A stretch of 64,000 nucleotides of DNA. Source: Vitis vinifera (Eukaryota; Streptophyta; Magnoliopsida; Vitales; Vitaceae). The position numbers and the translations under genes were made by a program. The stretch's first letter is position 1. Each line of letters starts with the position of its first letter. The notes beneath the pieces were generated by a model. It made no database searches. It was not told the origin of the DNA and was given only the letters and a program-made list of their open reading frames with translations. Below are positions 1 to 32,452 of the stretch, in pieces. The stretch spans positions 6,024,501-6,088,500 of the forward strand of contig NC_081818.1 in the NCBI RefSeq assembly GCF_030704535.1. Reading direction: 5' to 3'.

Positions 1-1273
1 ATTTGGCAAGGTGAATTTACTCATGATACGAAAATATGGCACTTCGCATCATGAGTAATTCACCTTGCGAAAATTTCGCAAGGTAACCTTTTACCTTGCC
101 AAAATTTCGCAAGTAACCTTTTACCTTGCCAAATTTCCTCTGTTTCTCCACACACGCACCACCGACTTCCCAGATATTTTTAGCTTGATATTTTCTCGTG
201 TAAATTCCTTTTGTAACCTTGTATTCAGCCGACATAAGGCTTTATCTTGTAATTTTGCTATATATAGAGGTGCACAACACCTCCAAAAAATTATTATTGG
301 GTGATCGATCCTCTGTACATTAATTTAGAAATATATAAAGCTCTATTTTTCTCTCTTCTCCTGTTCTTCCCCATTTCTATTTTCTTAGTAGCCAAATAGC
401 CTCTGAGGACTTTTCCTCAGAGGATGATTGGCTAAAACTTCTAAGTTTCTCAAAGTATGGATGTTATGTGATGGCTTGGATGCAATCTCATGGAAATTTC
501 TTGCACCTGGAAGGTAAGGTAGTCGTTTTTCATTAATGGTTCATTAATGCAAAGTCTGGTTTTTATTTCCTTTGGACAACTGCCGACGGCTAATACTTGA
601 TAAGCTTTTGGATTTCTATCCATTAGTTATCTCGTACGAGCTATTAGAAGGTGAGGTTTTCAATTCCAAGTTTTGCAGTAATCCGTTAGAACCAATTTCA
701 ATGACCATTGAAAAGTGAGTTTATCACCTGGAATGACTTTGAGTTGCTAATATTTGGTAAGCTTTTGGCTTTAAACCATTAGTTATCTCTTACAAGCCAT
801 TCAAAGGAAGTCTAAGGTGAATAACCATTGATGAAATTCACTATCATCTGTTTTGCCATTTCAAAGGATTAAAACTTGATTTGCTAAATTCATACCGGTT
901 CGGGAAGCAAGCATCACCATAGTTGCAACCCCAACGCGAGAAGCCTATCCTGAGATTTCCAATTTGCATAAGAGCCAAAGCATAGCTATCCTATCTTGGA
1001 GAAACTTGTTTTTACACCCTTTCATTTTAGTCTTTAATGTTAGCTTAGATTAGTTTAAATCTTTCTAAAACCATTTACATCTTCTTTTAAAGCTAACATC
1101 CATAAGAAAATCACTTATTTTCCTAATTTGAATATCACTAGTATTTGCAAAAACTCTTCCCAGTGAACGATTCTAGAACCACTATGCTATAGTAGCTTGG
1201 CTACTTTAGTAATAGTATTTAAGATATAAATTTTGTTGATACGCCTTTAAAGCTAAGCTACCATAAGTCACAT
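1..1273. mobile_element. LTR-retrotransposon-like debris (tentative)
   Basis: No gene is visible here. The stretch starts with short direct repeats of a phrase like ACCTTTTACCTTGCC (about 80-130). It then has TATA-like runs (about 262 and 330) followed by a pyrimidine-rich leader, as in the R/U5 part of a plant LTR. Two diverged copies of a roughly 140-bp segment (about 590-660 and 735-800) share the phrase AAGCTTTTGG. The sequence near 1150-1270 resembles, from recall, the region just before the primer-binding site of grape Gypsy-type elements, but no primer-binding site follows because the fold-back at 1274 begins instead. The assignment rests on style only. Confidence 0.35.
6..68. repeat. 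short inverted repeat (hairpin)
   Basis: Arms at 6-27 and 48-68 are reverse complements apart from one unpaired T (the arm begins GCAAGGTGAATT), with a loop of about 20 bases. It lies in the LTR-like debris at the window edge. Confidence 0.7.
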
Positions 1274-1692
1274 CAATTCCACAAAATCCAATATGTCTTA
1301 AAAATTGTGGAAATTATTTTAAAGCTAAAGTTGTCTCTCTTCAATATAAATTCGAAATTTTCTACTATGAATGAAAATTGTAAAGAGTGTCTCTTGAAGA
1401 GACACTTTCAGTATAAACTCAATTTTTTTAAAGATTATGGAAGGTGTATCTTGAAGAGACACTTTCATTATAATTCCATTTTTTGGGAATTGTGGAAGGT
1501 TGAAGGTGTCTCTTCAAGAGACACCTTCCACAATTTTAAAAAAATTGGTTTTATACTGAAAGTAAAGACACAGACATTTTCCACAATTTTCATACACTGT
1601 AGAAAATTTTGAATTTATATTGAAAAGAGACATCTTTAGTTTTAAAATCATTTTCACAATTTTTAATATATATTGGATTTTGTGAAATTGTG
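1274..1692. repeat. long imperfect inverted repeat (fold-back / hairpin element)
   Basis: The segment from about 1274 to 1465 is the imperfect reverse complement of about 1508-1692, leaving a loop of about 40 bases. Because of this, conceptual translations of the two strands give look-alike peptides. A self-complementary phrase (TGTCTCTTGAAGAGACA and variants) recurs at about 1388, 1447 and 1507, roughly every 60 bp; degenerate versions follow near 1625, 1697 and 1764. The stretch 1503-1527 is a perfect palindrome with 12-bp arms around a central C. It could be a hairpin-type MITE or fold-back element and, if transcribed, a source of double-stranded RNA. I see no clear target-site duplication. 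Confidence 0.75.
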
Positions 1693-1844
1693 AAAAGTGT
1701 ATTTTCAAGAGACACATCTAATTTTAAAATCATGAGACATTCAAATTTGTCAAATTATAAAAAATGTCTATCGAAGAGATGTCTTCCACATGACCAAAAT
1801 TGTCATAAATCTATCAATATTTTTTCAACTACCATTTTTTTAAA

Positions 1845-2437
1845 TTGCTAAAAGTTAAAAAAGCCCTCAACATCCTCCCCTCGCCTCCTTTATGAGTCAA
1901 TTTGTCAAATTTGAGTCAGCTGTAGGTCAAGGACCATGAGGTGGATACCAACCCCCCTTCCCCCTCCCTCCCTTTTAATCTGTCAATTTGAGTCAGCTGT
2001 AGCAAGGACCATGAGGTGGATACCAATATCAGTGGGTTGAATGGCGGAAAGTGTACTCAATATCCTTTCCACTTCTACTATTATCAAGCTTGATGACCAA
2101 CACATTGTTGACAAACAACGAGAAATATGAGTCATTGCTAAAAGTTCAAAAAGCCCTCAACATCCTCCCCCCGCCTTTGTCAAATTTGAGTCAGCTGTAG
2201 GTCAAGGACCATGAGGTGGATACCAACCCCCCTCCCCCCTCCCTCCTCCCTCCCTTTTATCTGTCAATTTGTCAATTTGAGTCAGCTGTAGCAAGGACCA
2301 TGAGGTGGATGCCAATATCAGTGGGTTGAATGGCGGAAAGTGTACTCAATATCCTTTCCACTTCTACTATTATTAAGCTTGATGACCAACACATTGTTGA
2401 CAAACAACGAGAAATATGAGTAATCCGTCTGTCAGTT
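1845..2437. repeat. tandemly duplicated GNAT upstream region
   Basis: The segment at about 1845-2110 is repeated at about 2130-2410 (offset about 285 bp). Both begin with a phrase like TTGCTAAAAGTT and contain CCATGAGGTGGATACCAA twice each. A related single copy lies upstream of the second GNAT gene at about 5585-5755. The first GNAT gene therefore has an extra copy of its own upstream region. Confidence 0.8.
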
Positions 2438-2438
2438 T

Positions 2439-2446
2439 TATATAAT
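2439..2446 (+). promoter_or_regulatory. TATA box of first GNAT gene
   Basis: TATATAAT lies 61 bp before the ATG at 2508. The same octamer in the same context precedes the second copy (5833-5840, ATG at 5902), so this core promoter is part of the duplicated unit. Confidence 0.55.
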
Positions 2447-2507
2447 CCCTCAGCCCAAGCGCTCAGCGCTGATCCACAGAGCAAAGTAATCAATATCTTT
2501 GGCATAG

Positions 2508-3041
2508 ATGGATTCCGAGAGCCTAACTCTTCGACCATTCAGGGTAAGCGATGTGGATGACTTAATGCTGTGGGCGGGCGATGAGCAAGTCACTCGAACC
2601 ATCCGATGGAAGACCATCACCTCTAAGGAGGAAGCCTTGACCTTCATCAAAGAAGTCTGCATCCCCCACCCTTTTTATCGATCCATATGCATAGATGACC
2701 GCTCCATCGGCTTTGTTTATGTCATCAGGGGGTCGGGCGCCGACAGACAGAAGGCGAGCATGGGGTATGGTGTAGCTGCAAAGTATTGGGGGCAGGGGAT
2801 TGCCACCAAAACTGTGAAGATGGTTATATCAGAGGTGTTCAAGGACTTCCCTGATCTGGTAAGGTTGCAAGCAGTTGCTGTGGTGGAGAACATTGCTTCT
2901 CAGAGGGTGTTGGAGAAAGCTGGATTCACCAGGGAGGCTTTACTCAGGAAACACTCATTTCTGAAGGGCCAATTGAAAGACTTGGTGATATATAGTCTTT
3001 TGTCCACTGATTCGAATGGGGCCGTGGATGATGAAGTATGA
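2508..3041 (+). CDS. GNAT-family N-acetyltransferase (RimJ/RimL-like), tandem copy 1
   Basis: This intronless gene encodes 177 residues. The protein is a single GNAT domain of the Acetyltransf_3 (RimJ/RimL-like) type, which moves an acetyl group from acetyl-CoA to an amine; the substrate cannot be read from the sequence. The N-terminal strand TLRPFRVSDVDDL (about 7-19) is typical. The acetyl-CoA pyrophosphate loop is GYGVAAKYWGQGIA (86-99), and the conserved VENIASQRVLEKAGF segment covers 126-140. There is no signal peptide or membrane segment, so it is probably cytosolic. The start at 2508 agrees with family length and with the sister copy at 5902, from which it differs at about 19 of 177 residues (about 89% identical). 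Both copies look intact. The name of the family is secure; the biological role is unknown. Confidence 0.9.
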   Translation: MDSESLTLRPFRVSDVDDLMLWAGDEQVTRTIRWKTITSKEEALTFIKEVCIPHPFYRSICIDDRSIGFVYVIRGSGADRQKASMGYGVAAKYWGQGIATKTVKMVISEVFKDFPDLVRLQAVAVVENIASQRVLEKAGFTREALLRKHSFLKGQLKDLVIYSLLSTDSNGAVDDEV

Positions 3042-3097
3042 GAAATAGCATCATGTATTTGTATAATGGGATATTATTTTTAATGGAAAATGGGTAA

Positions 3098-3460
3098 CTA
3101 ATTCCTCTCACAGACTCCATTTTGCTTAGGAGTATAAGTTACAGTAAGCTGATGTTCAATCCTTGCAGCTTCACAAAACTTAGCAAATTTGTCAGCAGCA
3201 TATTCAGTCCCATTATCAGACCTAATCACCTTAATTCTACAACCACTTCGATTTTCAATCCATGTTTTGAACTTCCAAAACACACCAGCAACCTCAAACT
3301 TCTATTTAAGAAAACAAACCCAACATTTTTTGCTAAAGTCATCAATAAGAACCATAAAATACATGTTACCACTTAAGGATGCAATCCTCAAAGTTTCAGA
3401 AACATCAATGTGGATCAATTAAAGCTTCTCAACTACCCTCCATGCCTTGTTAACAATAAA
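3098..3460 (-). pseudogene. Copia integrase core fragment
   Basis: The 61-residue open stretch at 3098-3283 reads as the middle of a Copia integrase core. It has the IRSDNGTEY motif, carrying one catalytic aspartate, and the PKQNGVCERN motif, carrying the catalytic glutamate. Upstream on the minus strand (to about 3460) the earlier part of the core is recognisable only in another frame, so at least one frameshift separates the pieces. The fragment ends right after the glutamate. Confidence 0.8.
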
Positions 3461-3959
3461 TGGCAATTTGGCTTGCTTTCCAAGCTGATAAACTCCACAC
3501 ACTGCTGCTCCTTCTCCATTGTAAGTCATTCCTCATACAAGATCCTTTTTCTACATGTAATCCAATACAAAATAGTGAAAATGCCCCATCCTCTTGTGCC
3601 ATTACTCAACCTGGTCCAAAGGACATGGATATGCACTAGACTCATCCTTGTTCCAATTTAGACCGAAACTTTTGCTATTCATTTTCACAGAAAACAGAAC
3701 ACACCATCTGAGTCAGCAATCACACACATTTTATTCTTAAACACAATAGAATAGCCTTTCTCAAGCAATTGTCCCACACTCAGCAGCTTTTGATCAATTT
3801 TAGGAATAAGTAAATACATAAGAAATTAGCTTTATACCCTGTTGAGCCTTTTATTGCAATAGTCTCTTTACCTTTCACCTCAATATACTGCCCATTGTCA
3901 ATTCTAACTGTTGACACCTCTGACTTGTTTACTTCGTTGAAAAGGATTCATCAAAAGAC

Positions 3960-5007
3960 ATGTGGTTTGTGCATCCACTGTTTATAAGCCAATCATCACT
4001 TGAACTGCTACTAGAAAAACAAGATGCAACAAAAAGTTGCTCCTCCTAGTGTTGATCCACTGCTTGAGCTTGGTGTTCTTCTTGTTGTTTGTTTTTACAC
4101 ACCCTCTCCATATGCCCCAATTGTTTGCATGCCCTGCACTGAATTTAGGTTTAAACCAACATTTTTTCTTCAAATAAGAGGTTTTCTTACAATAAGGACA
4201 TAGAGGGTGATTGCCCTTGCTACCTCCATTGTTGTTGCTTTCCCCTTTCTTGCTGTTCTTCTTACTCCACTGTTTCTTTTCTTTGTTGCCTCCTTGAGCT
4301 TGATCAGCCTCTTTCACTTGAAATGCTCTCTCAATTGTCTCATCTTTTCTATAAGCTCTCCTTTGCTCTTGAGCTTGTAGTACATTGATGAGTTCTGCTA
4401 ATGTTATTATTGACAGATCTTTGGACTCTTCAAGTGAAGAGATTTTGGATTCAAATCTCTCAGGCAAGGTCACCAAAATCTTCTCTACTACCCTTATGTC
4501 AGAGAATTCTTCCCTTAGCATCTTAATATTGTTGGCCAATATCAACATCCTGTCTGTATAGTCCTTAACTGCTTCTATCTCCTCCATTTTCTGCATTTCA
4601 AATTCCCTCATCAGGTTCAAGACCTGTTGCTTTGTCTTAATGTTTCCTTGATATTCATCTTTCAAAAGATCACATGCCTGTTTTGCTGTTTAACATGCCA
4701 TGATCTTTGTAAATATTGTCTCTGAAATTGTAGAGTGGGTGCAGGTCTTGGCCTTATATCTCCTCTTTCTTTCCTCTCTGTTGTTCTTGATCTATGCTAT
4801 TGTTGTATCCTCAGGATCTGTTTCCACCAAGTCCCACAAGTCACATGCTTGCAGGTATGACTTCATTTTCACAGCCAATATTTGGTAATTTTCTCCTATG
4901 AAAACTGGAGGTGCAGACAAGAAATTATTTCCTGTCATATTAGGTTTCAAGATGAAGGCTAGGTGTTTGATTTGTTGTGGTTTGTCTCTCATTGGATACA
5001 CACACAC
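3960..5007 (-). pseudogene. Copia gag with protease start, frameshifted
   Basis: The minus strand encodes the gag N-terminus (71-residue piece at 4792-5007, with a FIGENYQILAVKMKSYL-type start) and then a gag body of the UBN2 type at 3982-4665, in separate reading segments. The first zinc knuckle is degenerate: CPYCKKTSYLKKKC has Tyr in place of the usual His. A normal second knuckle (CRACKQLGHMERVC) lies at about 4097-4150 in a different frame, which shows a frameshift. Just beyond, the protease signature appears as WLINSGCTNHM (about 3955-3990), with Asn where the catalytic Asp of DSG is expected. Confidence 0.8.
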
Positions 5008-5031
5008 TTCACAGGTTCCTAAAGAAAGAGG

Positions 5032-5043
5032 GCTCTGATACCA
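5032..5043 (-). other. Copia primer-binding site
   Basis: On the minus strand this reads TGGTATCAGAGC, the usual Copia primer-binding site complementary to the 3' part of initiator methionine tRNA. It lies a few bases inside the LTR edge, fixing the orientation of the element. Confidence 0.85.
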
Positions 5044-5046
5044 CTT

Positions 5047-5347
5047 TGTAGGTTTTTTAGAGTAAGAACAATAAAATAATAAACACAGAAATTTGGGCTG
5101 AAAATTGCATGTCTTGCAAAATCTAAATTTATACAGGAAAAGAAATAAACAAAGCCAAAAAATCTACCTACATATTTTCAACGGATTTCTAATAGCATTA
5201 CCAAGTCAACTATGAATTCAAAAAATTCTAATTAAAAAAAAATTGTTCTTGCAATCTTGCATAATATTCTCAACAGAATACCAACCTTACTGGTTTATTT
5301 TAGCCCAAATCTTGTAACAAATATAGCACTTGTCATCATTGACACAT
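5047..5347 (-). mobile_element. Copia 5' LTR (single remaining LTR)
   Basis: About 300 bp of AT-rich sequence lies directly upstream (minus sense) of the primer-binding site. Its minus-strand edges read TGTGTCAATG at about 5347 and CCTACA at about 5047, fitting TG...CA termini. The outer edge is uncertain by a few bases because the partner LTR is missing. Confidence 0.55.
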
Positions 5348-5832
5348 GGTGAACCATGATTCAATTATTTTTCTTGTTCAATGATGGATTCGATTATTAA
5401 AACGTTGATTATAACAAAGTTAAGGGTTGAAAAAAGAAATGAGAAAAAGTGGTTTTTTCAATTAAGATTAAAAAAAATCACTTAGTCCATTAAGACAAAA
5501 TTGTATAAAAAAAGATGATTAAAAAAAAAGTGATTCTAGGAGTAAAGCTTGCTTTAAACCCTTAAGCCACCCCCTAGATAAGTAAATTTGAATCAGCTGA
5601 TTGCTCAAGGACCATGAGGTGGATACCAATATCATTGGTTCAAATGGATTCGGTTCAATGGTAGATGGTGTACTTAATATTCTTTCCATATATTATTATT
5701 GAGTAGGAGGACCAATACCATGTTAACCAAACAACGAGAATTTAACATATGAAATTCACATGAAACAAACTACACCAGTAAACGAGAGAGAGAACGTTCA
5801 ATATTATAATATGGGCATCCATCTGTCAGTTT
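5348..5832. repeat. spacer and GNAT copy 2 upstream region
   Basis: The first part (5348-5580) is AT-rich with A and T homopolymer runs and no recognisable gene. From about 5585 the sequence is a diverged single copy of the upstream region of the first GNAT gene: the CCATGAGGTGGATACCAA phrase, then a run ending in an ACAACGAGAA phrase. This marks the left part of the duplicated unit. Confidence 0.65.
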
Positions 5833-5840
5833 TATATAAT
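5833..5840 (+). promoter_or_regulatory. TATA box of second GNAT gene
   Basis: TATATAAT lies 62 bp before the ATG at 5902, in a block nearly identical to that upstream of the first copy. Confidence 0.55.
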
Positions 5841-5901
5841 CCCTCAGCCCAAGCGCTTAGTGCTGATCCACAGAGCACAGTAATCAATATTTTTGCAATA
5901 G

Positions 5902-6435
5902 ATGGACTCCGAGAGGGTTACTTTTCGACCATTCAGGGTCAGCGATGTGGATGACTTCATACTGTGGGCGGGCGATGAGCAAGTCACTCGAACCATCCGA
6001 TGGAAGACCATCACCTCTAAGGAGGAAGCCTTGACCTTCATCAAAGAAGTCTGCATCCCCCACCATTTTTGTCGATCCATATGTATAGATGACCGCTCCA
6101 TCGGCTTTGTTTTGGTCATCAGGTGGTCGGGCGCCGACAGACATAAGGCGGACATAGGGTATGGTGTAGCTGCAAAGCATTGGGGGCAGGGGATTGCCAC
6201 CAAAGCTGTGAAGATGGTTATATCGGAGGTGTTCAAGGACTTCCCTGATCTGGTAAGGTTGCAAGCATTTGCAGTGGTGGAGAATATTGCTTCTCAGAGG
6301 GTGTTGGAGAAAGCTGGATTCACCAGGGAGGGTTTACTCAGGAAATACACATTTCTCAAGGGCCAATTGAAAGACTTGGTGATATATAGTCTTTTGTCCA
6401 CTGACTCGAACGGGGCCGTGGATGATATGGTGTGA
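5902..6435 (+). CDS. GNAT-family N-acetyltransferase (RimJ/RimL-like), tandem copy 2
   Basis: This intronless gene encodes 177 residues and is the paralogue of the gene at 2508. It has the same GNAT architecture: N-terminal TFRPFRVSDVDDF, acetyl-CoA loop GYGVAAKHWGQGIA at 86-99, and VENIASQRVLEKAGF near 126-140. About 19 residues differ between the copies. Several differences cluster around 55-86 (HPFYRS versus HHFCRS, RGSG versus RWSG, ASMG versus ADIG), ahead of the cofactor loop, where substrate contacts are often found; a change in preference is possible but unproven. The frame is open with no lesions, so both copies may be active. The product is probably a soluble cytosolic enzyme with unknown substrate. 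Confidence 0.9.
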   Translation: MDSERVTFRPFRVSDVDDFILWAGDEQVTRTIRWKTITSKEEALTFIKEVCIPHHFCRSICIDDRSIGFVLVIRWSGADRHKADIGYGVAAKHWGQGIATKAVKMVISEVFKDFPDLVRLQAFAVVENIASQRVLEKAGFTREGLLRKYTFLKGQLKDLVIYSLLSTDSNGAVDDMV

Positions 6436-7084
6436 GAAATAGCATACATGTATATGTACATTGGGATGTCATTTTTAATGAAACATCGGTACAATGCCTG
6501 ACAAATTTTAAAAGTGCTACGTAAAACTTAATACTTATTACTTAATGAATTAAAACTTACGACAAAATATAAGTAGTAGATATGGAATCATGGTTGCAAA
6601 AAAAAGAGACTAATGAAATATGGACAAATAAATCAAAAGAAATGGTAAGACACCATATCAAACCTTAAAGATGAGTGCTGGTGCATGAGAATTCAAGTAC
6701 CAGAGTCGGAAGCAAGTGTTATCATTTAATCAAATGATTATTGTTGGAAGACAGGCTCTATTTCATAATTACAATCTCCAAAATATGTATTAACATTATG
6801 AAGGCACAGTGTGTTGATGTAATAAACATTCTTCCCATTTTTCTTAACATTATAAGGGAGTTTTTTAGTTTTGTCCAGGTCAAAAACCACGGAATCCCAC
6901 TATACAAAACATGCTGCCGCTGCAAGTATATATATGTATATATATATGTTGATTCCTCTACACAACCCTCAACTATATCACCAAGTTTTGCTCACATTTT
7001 CTTTCTCCTTAATCGCACAATCTAACTTCATCCTACAGAGAAGCAATTTGTCCTTATTCACACTTGGAGAGAAACTAACACATT
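6436..7084. other. intergenic region between convergent genes
   Basis: This segment separates the ends of GNAT copy 2 (+) and the EDR1-like gene (-), so it contains both 3' untranslated regions. I see a TA-rich microsatellite at about 6926-6950 and no coding region with family support. Confidence 0.6.
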
Positions 7085-28934
<21,850 letters not shown>

Positions 28935-29425
28935 CTCCCTTTCTCTCTCTAATTTCTTGTCTGAAATTGATTATGTTTCTCTTCTTCTTGGCTTCTTCCT
29001 CTGGTCACAAGGAGTTGGGAGGGAAAACGTTCGGGCACAGATATATAGGCTCCAGGTTAATAAATGTTCACCAATTTCACCGAAATTACAAAGGAATGCC
29101 ACTCTGAGCAGCCTTACACCTTTCACCACTCCAGAAATCACGTCCGTTTCTTTTGGGCCCAATGTGCTCTCTACTAGTTAATGCGTAGAAGCGCGTTCGA
29201 AATAAAATAAATATATAAAAATTAGGCATTTTGAAAAAATACATATATTTTTAAAATGATTTAAAATATAACAATTTTTGTATTTATATTCCCGAAAGTT
29301 AATAATTTATTTATAACAAAATATTTTTAAAAGGTTTACGATGGGATATAAATCAAAAAATAATTTTAATAATATATTTAATAATACGTCGTAATAAAAA
29401 AATATTTCTAATTTTTTTAAAATTA

Positions 29426-30087
29426 GTAAGTGTTTGATAAATCAATTTAATAACTTAAATTGGCTTAATAACTTAATTTAATTCACTAAGTAAATTAATT
29501 ATTTTGATAAAGTAACTTAATGATACGATTTAAAGTAAAAAATATTTTTAAATAATAAGTAAAAATAATTAACTTATTATTAAGTTTATATATTCATTTT
29601 AACTTTTTGTCTCTATTTCTCTAATTCTCGCTTCCAATTATGTAGATATTGTTCATTGTCCGTTATGAGTTCAAAAGAGCCTTTATAGCTTTAAAACGTG
29701 TCTACATAATAATAAATTTCTTAAAATAACATCCTTATTGTATCTCACATCGAGGTCAAGGATCAGTTCATACCTAATTGTATAGATATCATTTGCTCTA
29801 GGCCTAAAGGAGTCCTCACGGCTTTAAAACATGTCTACAGGGTTAAGGAGCTCATACATATATTGTGTCAGGAACTTTCTCCCATATCTAATGTGGGATC
29901 TTTTGCTGCTCTACGACTTCCACTGTTCCTCAACTTCCTTTACCCTAATTATATGTTAATTTGATTGTTTAAAATATATTTTTAAGTTAATTTTATCAAA
30001 GAATCTTAACACTTAAAGTAATAATTAAGTAATAAATTTTAAGTTAATAACTTAAAGTCAACTTATTAAATTTTAACAAACACCCCC
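29426..30087. mobile_element. Tourist-like MITE with nested repeat
   Basis: The edges (AGTGTTTGATAAATC on the left; complement of the right GGGGGTGTTTGTTAAAAT) and TTA direct repeats (29423-29425 and 30088-30090) match the family at 17130. The 662-bp size is explained by an inserted dispersed repeat at about 29650-29920. Confidence 0.7.
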
Positions 30088-31145
30088 TTAGCCTTAAAAT
30101 TGCTATCAAAATATTTAATATTTAAAATAGTTAATTTAATACTTATATTTTTCAAACAATTTTTGAAAAAAAATAATAATAATCTTCAAAGGTAATCCTT
30201 TATTACTTATACATAAGTTATTATTTTTAATTTTTAATTTTTATTTTTAAAAAAGAAAAGTATGCAAATGGCACCTAAATTTTTTGTGTTTAAAATAATA
30301 ACCATTAGATAGTCTGACCCAATTATTTTCTAATATGCATTACATGGTTACAAGTTCAATTTTTTGTCACAAGAATATAATAATTGGTTCTAATTATTTA
30401 GATCCTCATGAATCCTATTTAAGATTGTGTTGTAAATAGAAACGTAAATTGGTTTTATCGAACTACTCATTAGTGTATTCAAGTTTGGATATATTATAAC
30501 TAATTTTGTGTTTTTTACTTGAACTTAACGGGCTATCGTTTCTTCGTAGAGTGGATCTAGGTATTCGAGGTGGAGTGTGGAGATCTTAGCCACACACGAT
30601 AACACTTTTAAGAGTGCAGAGATCTTAGCCACACATAATAACACTTTTAAGAGTGCGGAGATTTTGTATGTATACTAAATGTGTCCCATGTTTGTAGATT
30701 TAAAAATTATAAAGCGTAACAACTCATATCAAATCATATAGATATTGTTTGTTTTGAACCTGAAGGGACCTTAAGGTTTTAAAACACATTTACAAGGTTA
30801 AAAAAAGTCTATATACATATGGTATCAGGAACTTTCTCCTTTATCTGATGTAGAACATCATAATCAATCTTTCTTCATGCAAGCACAACGTCTTCATTGT
30901 ATCCCAAGGGATTATGGAGTTAAACAAACAAACAACCCCTCACGGAACCAAACAAACCTCCATATTGAAGTCAAAAATCAACTCTGATACTATTTGTAAT
31001 GATTCGTTTCCAACCATGTATATATTGTCTGTTTTGTATTTAAAAGAGTTTTTACAAATCTAAAATGTATTTACAAAGTTAGGAGGAGTTTATATATATA
31101 ACGTCAAAAACTTTCTCATCTATCTTATGTGAGACATCACAATCA
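29650..31145. repeat. three diverged copies of a dispersed repeat
   Basis: Segments at about 29650-29920, 30715-30870 and 31000-31145 share a core: a phrase like GATATTGTTTGTTTTG, then TTTTAAAAC followed by a TCTACA-like word, then AGGAACTTTCTC and a TGATGTRGGACATCACAATC-like end. From recall this resembles the widespread plant repeat that ends in GATGTGGGATCTCACAATC. The first copy itself appears partly doubled. I cannot name the class (TRIM or SINE-like). Confidence 0.55.
30576..30662. repeat. 42-bp tandem duplication
   Basis: A unit containing GAGATCTTAGCCACACA and ACACTTTTAAGAGTGC is present twice in a row with few differences. Confidence 0.75.
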
Positions 31146-31326
31146 TAAACAACTAAAGTTCCATACATTAGGATCAATTAATATGATAATTATGGTGAAT
31201 CTAATGACTTGCTATTTGTACATTCAAACTTGGTTTGTATGGTATGATTCAAGATTTATCAAAATTAGTTAAAATTTTTAAACTTAATTTTGTCATATAA
31301 TCAAATTTCATTTTATCAGTTTGTAA

Positions 31327-31774
31327 GTGGATGTTTGGTAAACCAACTTAATAACTTAAAGTAATGTAATAACTTATTTAAATTATTAAAAAAATTAAAT
31401 ATATTTAGTAAAATAACTCAATAATATGATTTAAAGTAAAAAATAACTTCAAGTAATAAGTAAAAACAATTAACTTATTATTAAGTTCACATCTTCATTT
31501 TATTTTTTATTTTTTCATGTATCCTAATTACCTCCATAATCTTCTTTGCTACTTCATAACCTTCATTAACACTCAATCTTATTTGCCCTAATTATAATTT
31601 ATGAGGATAAATATGTCAATTTGATGATTTAGAATAAGTTTTAAGTTAATTTTATTAAACAATCTTAATACTTAAAATAAAAATTAAGTAATAAGTTTTA
31701 AGTCAATATTTTAAGTATAATTTAACTTAAAATCACTTAAATAATTAAGTATTAAGTTTTACCAAATAATCTAC
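31327..31774. mobile_element. Tourist-like MITE, about 450 bp
   Basis: The left edge GTGGATGTTTGGTAAACC and the complement of the right edge GTAGATTATTTGGTAAAAC form terminal inverted repeats of the same family as at 17130. The interior has the phrase CCTAATTATAATTTATGAGG, shared with the cluster at 55070. The flanking TAA and TTA are not an exact direct repeat. Confidence 0.65.
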
Positions 31775-32231
31775 TTAAATTAAGTTTAAAAATATATTTA
31801 CACACAAAACTTAATTTTCTAAATGGTTTGAATTCCATAAATGGAAATTCAATTTTATGGCAAATATTAGCTTGAAGGAGTTCCAAAGAGTTGTTTAACC
31901 ATACATTTAAACACAATTTAGTCAAAATTAAGTTTAACTAAACCCTCTTTTAGTTTGAAAAAGTTTAATCTATACTATATTAGAAATTATGAAGAGTGGA
32001 TATGTATCCTTTTGAAATTGAAGTACTCCACAAATATAGATGATTTCCCCATGATGTAAATGACCTCCACACCTACTCCACCTCGTGATTTGATTCCAAC
32101 AATCCATATTAAATTCACCTTTTTATCATTCATTCATCATAAAATTAATATTAAATTCATCTTTTGTTGTTGCTCATTATTGCATTATAACTTATGTTTT
32201 GTGTAATTCCTCTTGTAGCCAAATGATCTTA

Positions 32232-32452
32232 GGTGGTGTTTGTTGTTTAGTTAAATAGAAAAAGTTAAAATATTTAGTTTTTTTTATTAATTTAAAAGTA
32301 ATTTATTAATATCAACCAATATAATTAAAGTGAACTTTTTATCAATAAGTTCAATTTAGTTATGTTAATTGATATTAATAAATTACTTTTGACATAATAA
32401 AAAAAATAAAATATTTTGATTTTTTCTATTCAACCAAAAAATAAGTGTCACA
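32232..32452. mobile_element. hairpin MITE, about 220 bp
   Basis: The left end GGTGGTGTTTGTTGTTTAG and the right-end complement are inverted repeats that continue inward through nearly the full length (an AAAGTAATTTATTAATATC-type arm on each side), so the element folds on itself. The left terminus resembles that of the composite element at 40112. Confidence 0.7.

Larger units (their letters stand above)
3098..5347 (-). mobile_element. truncated Ty1/Copia retrotransposon between the GNAT copies
   Basis: Read on the minus strand from 5347 to 3098, the order is LTR, primer-binding site, gag, protease remnant and part of integrase. The element then stops: the rest of integrase, reverse transcriptase, RNase H and the other LTR are missing. 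Frames are broken by stops and frameshifts, so it is a dead, non-autonomous remnant. It lies between the two GNAT genes, so it either inserted after their duplication or was carried in with it. Confidence 0.85.
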
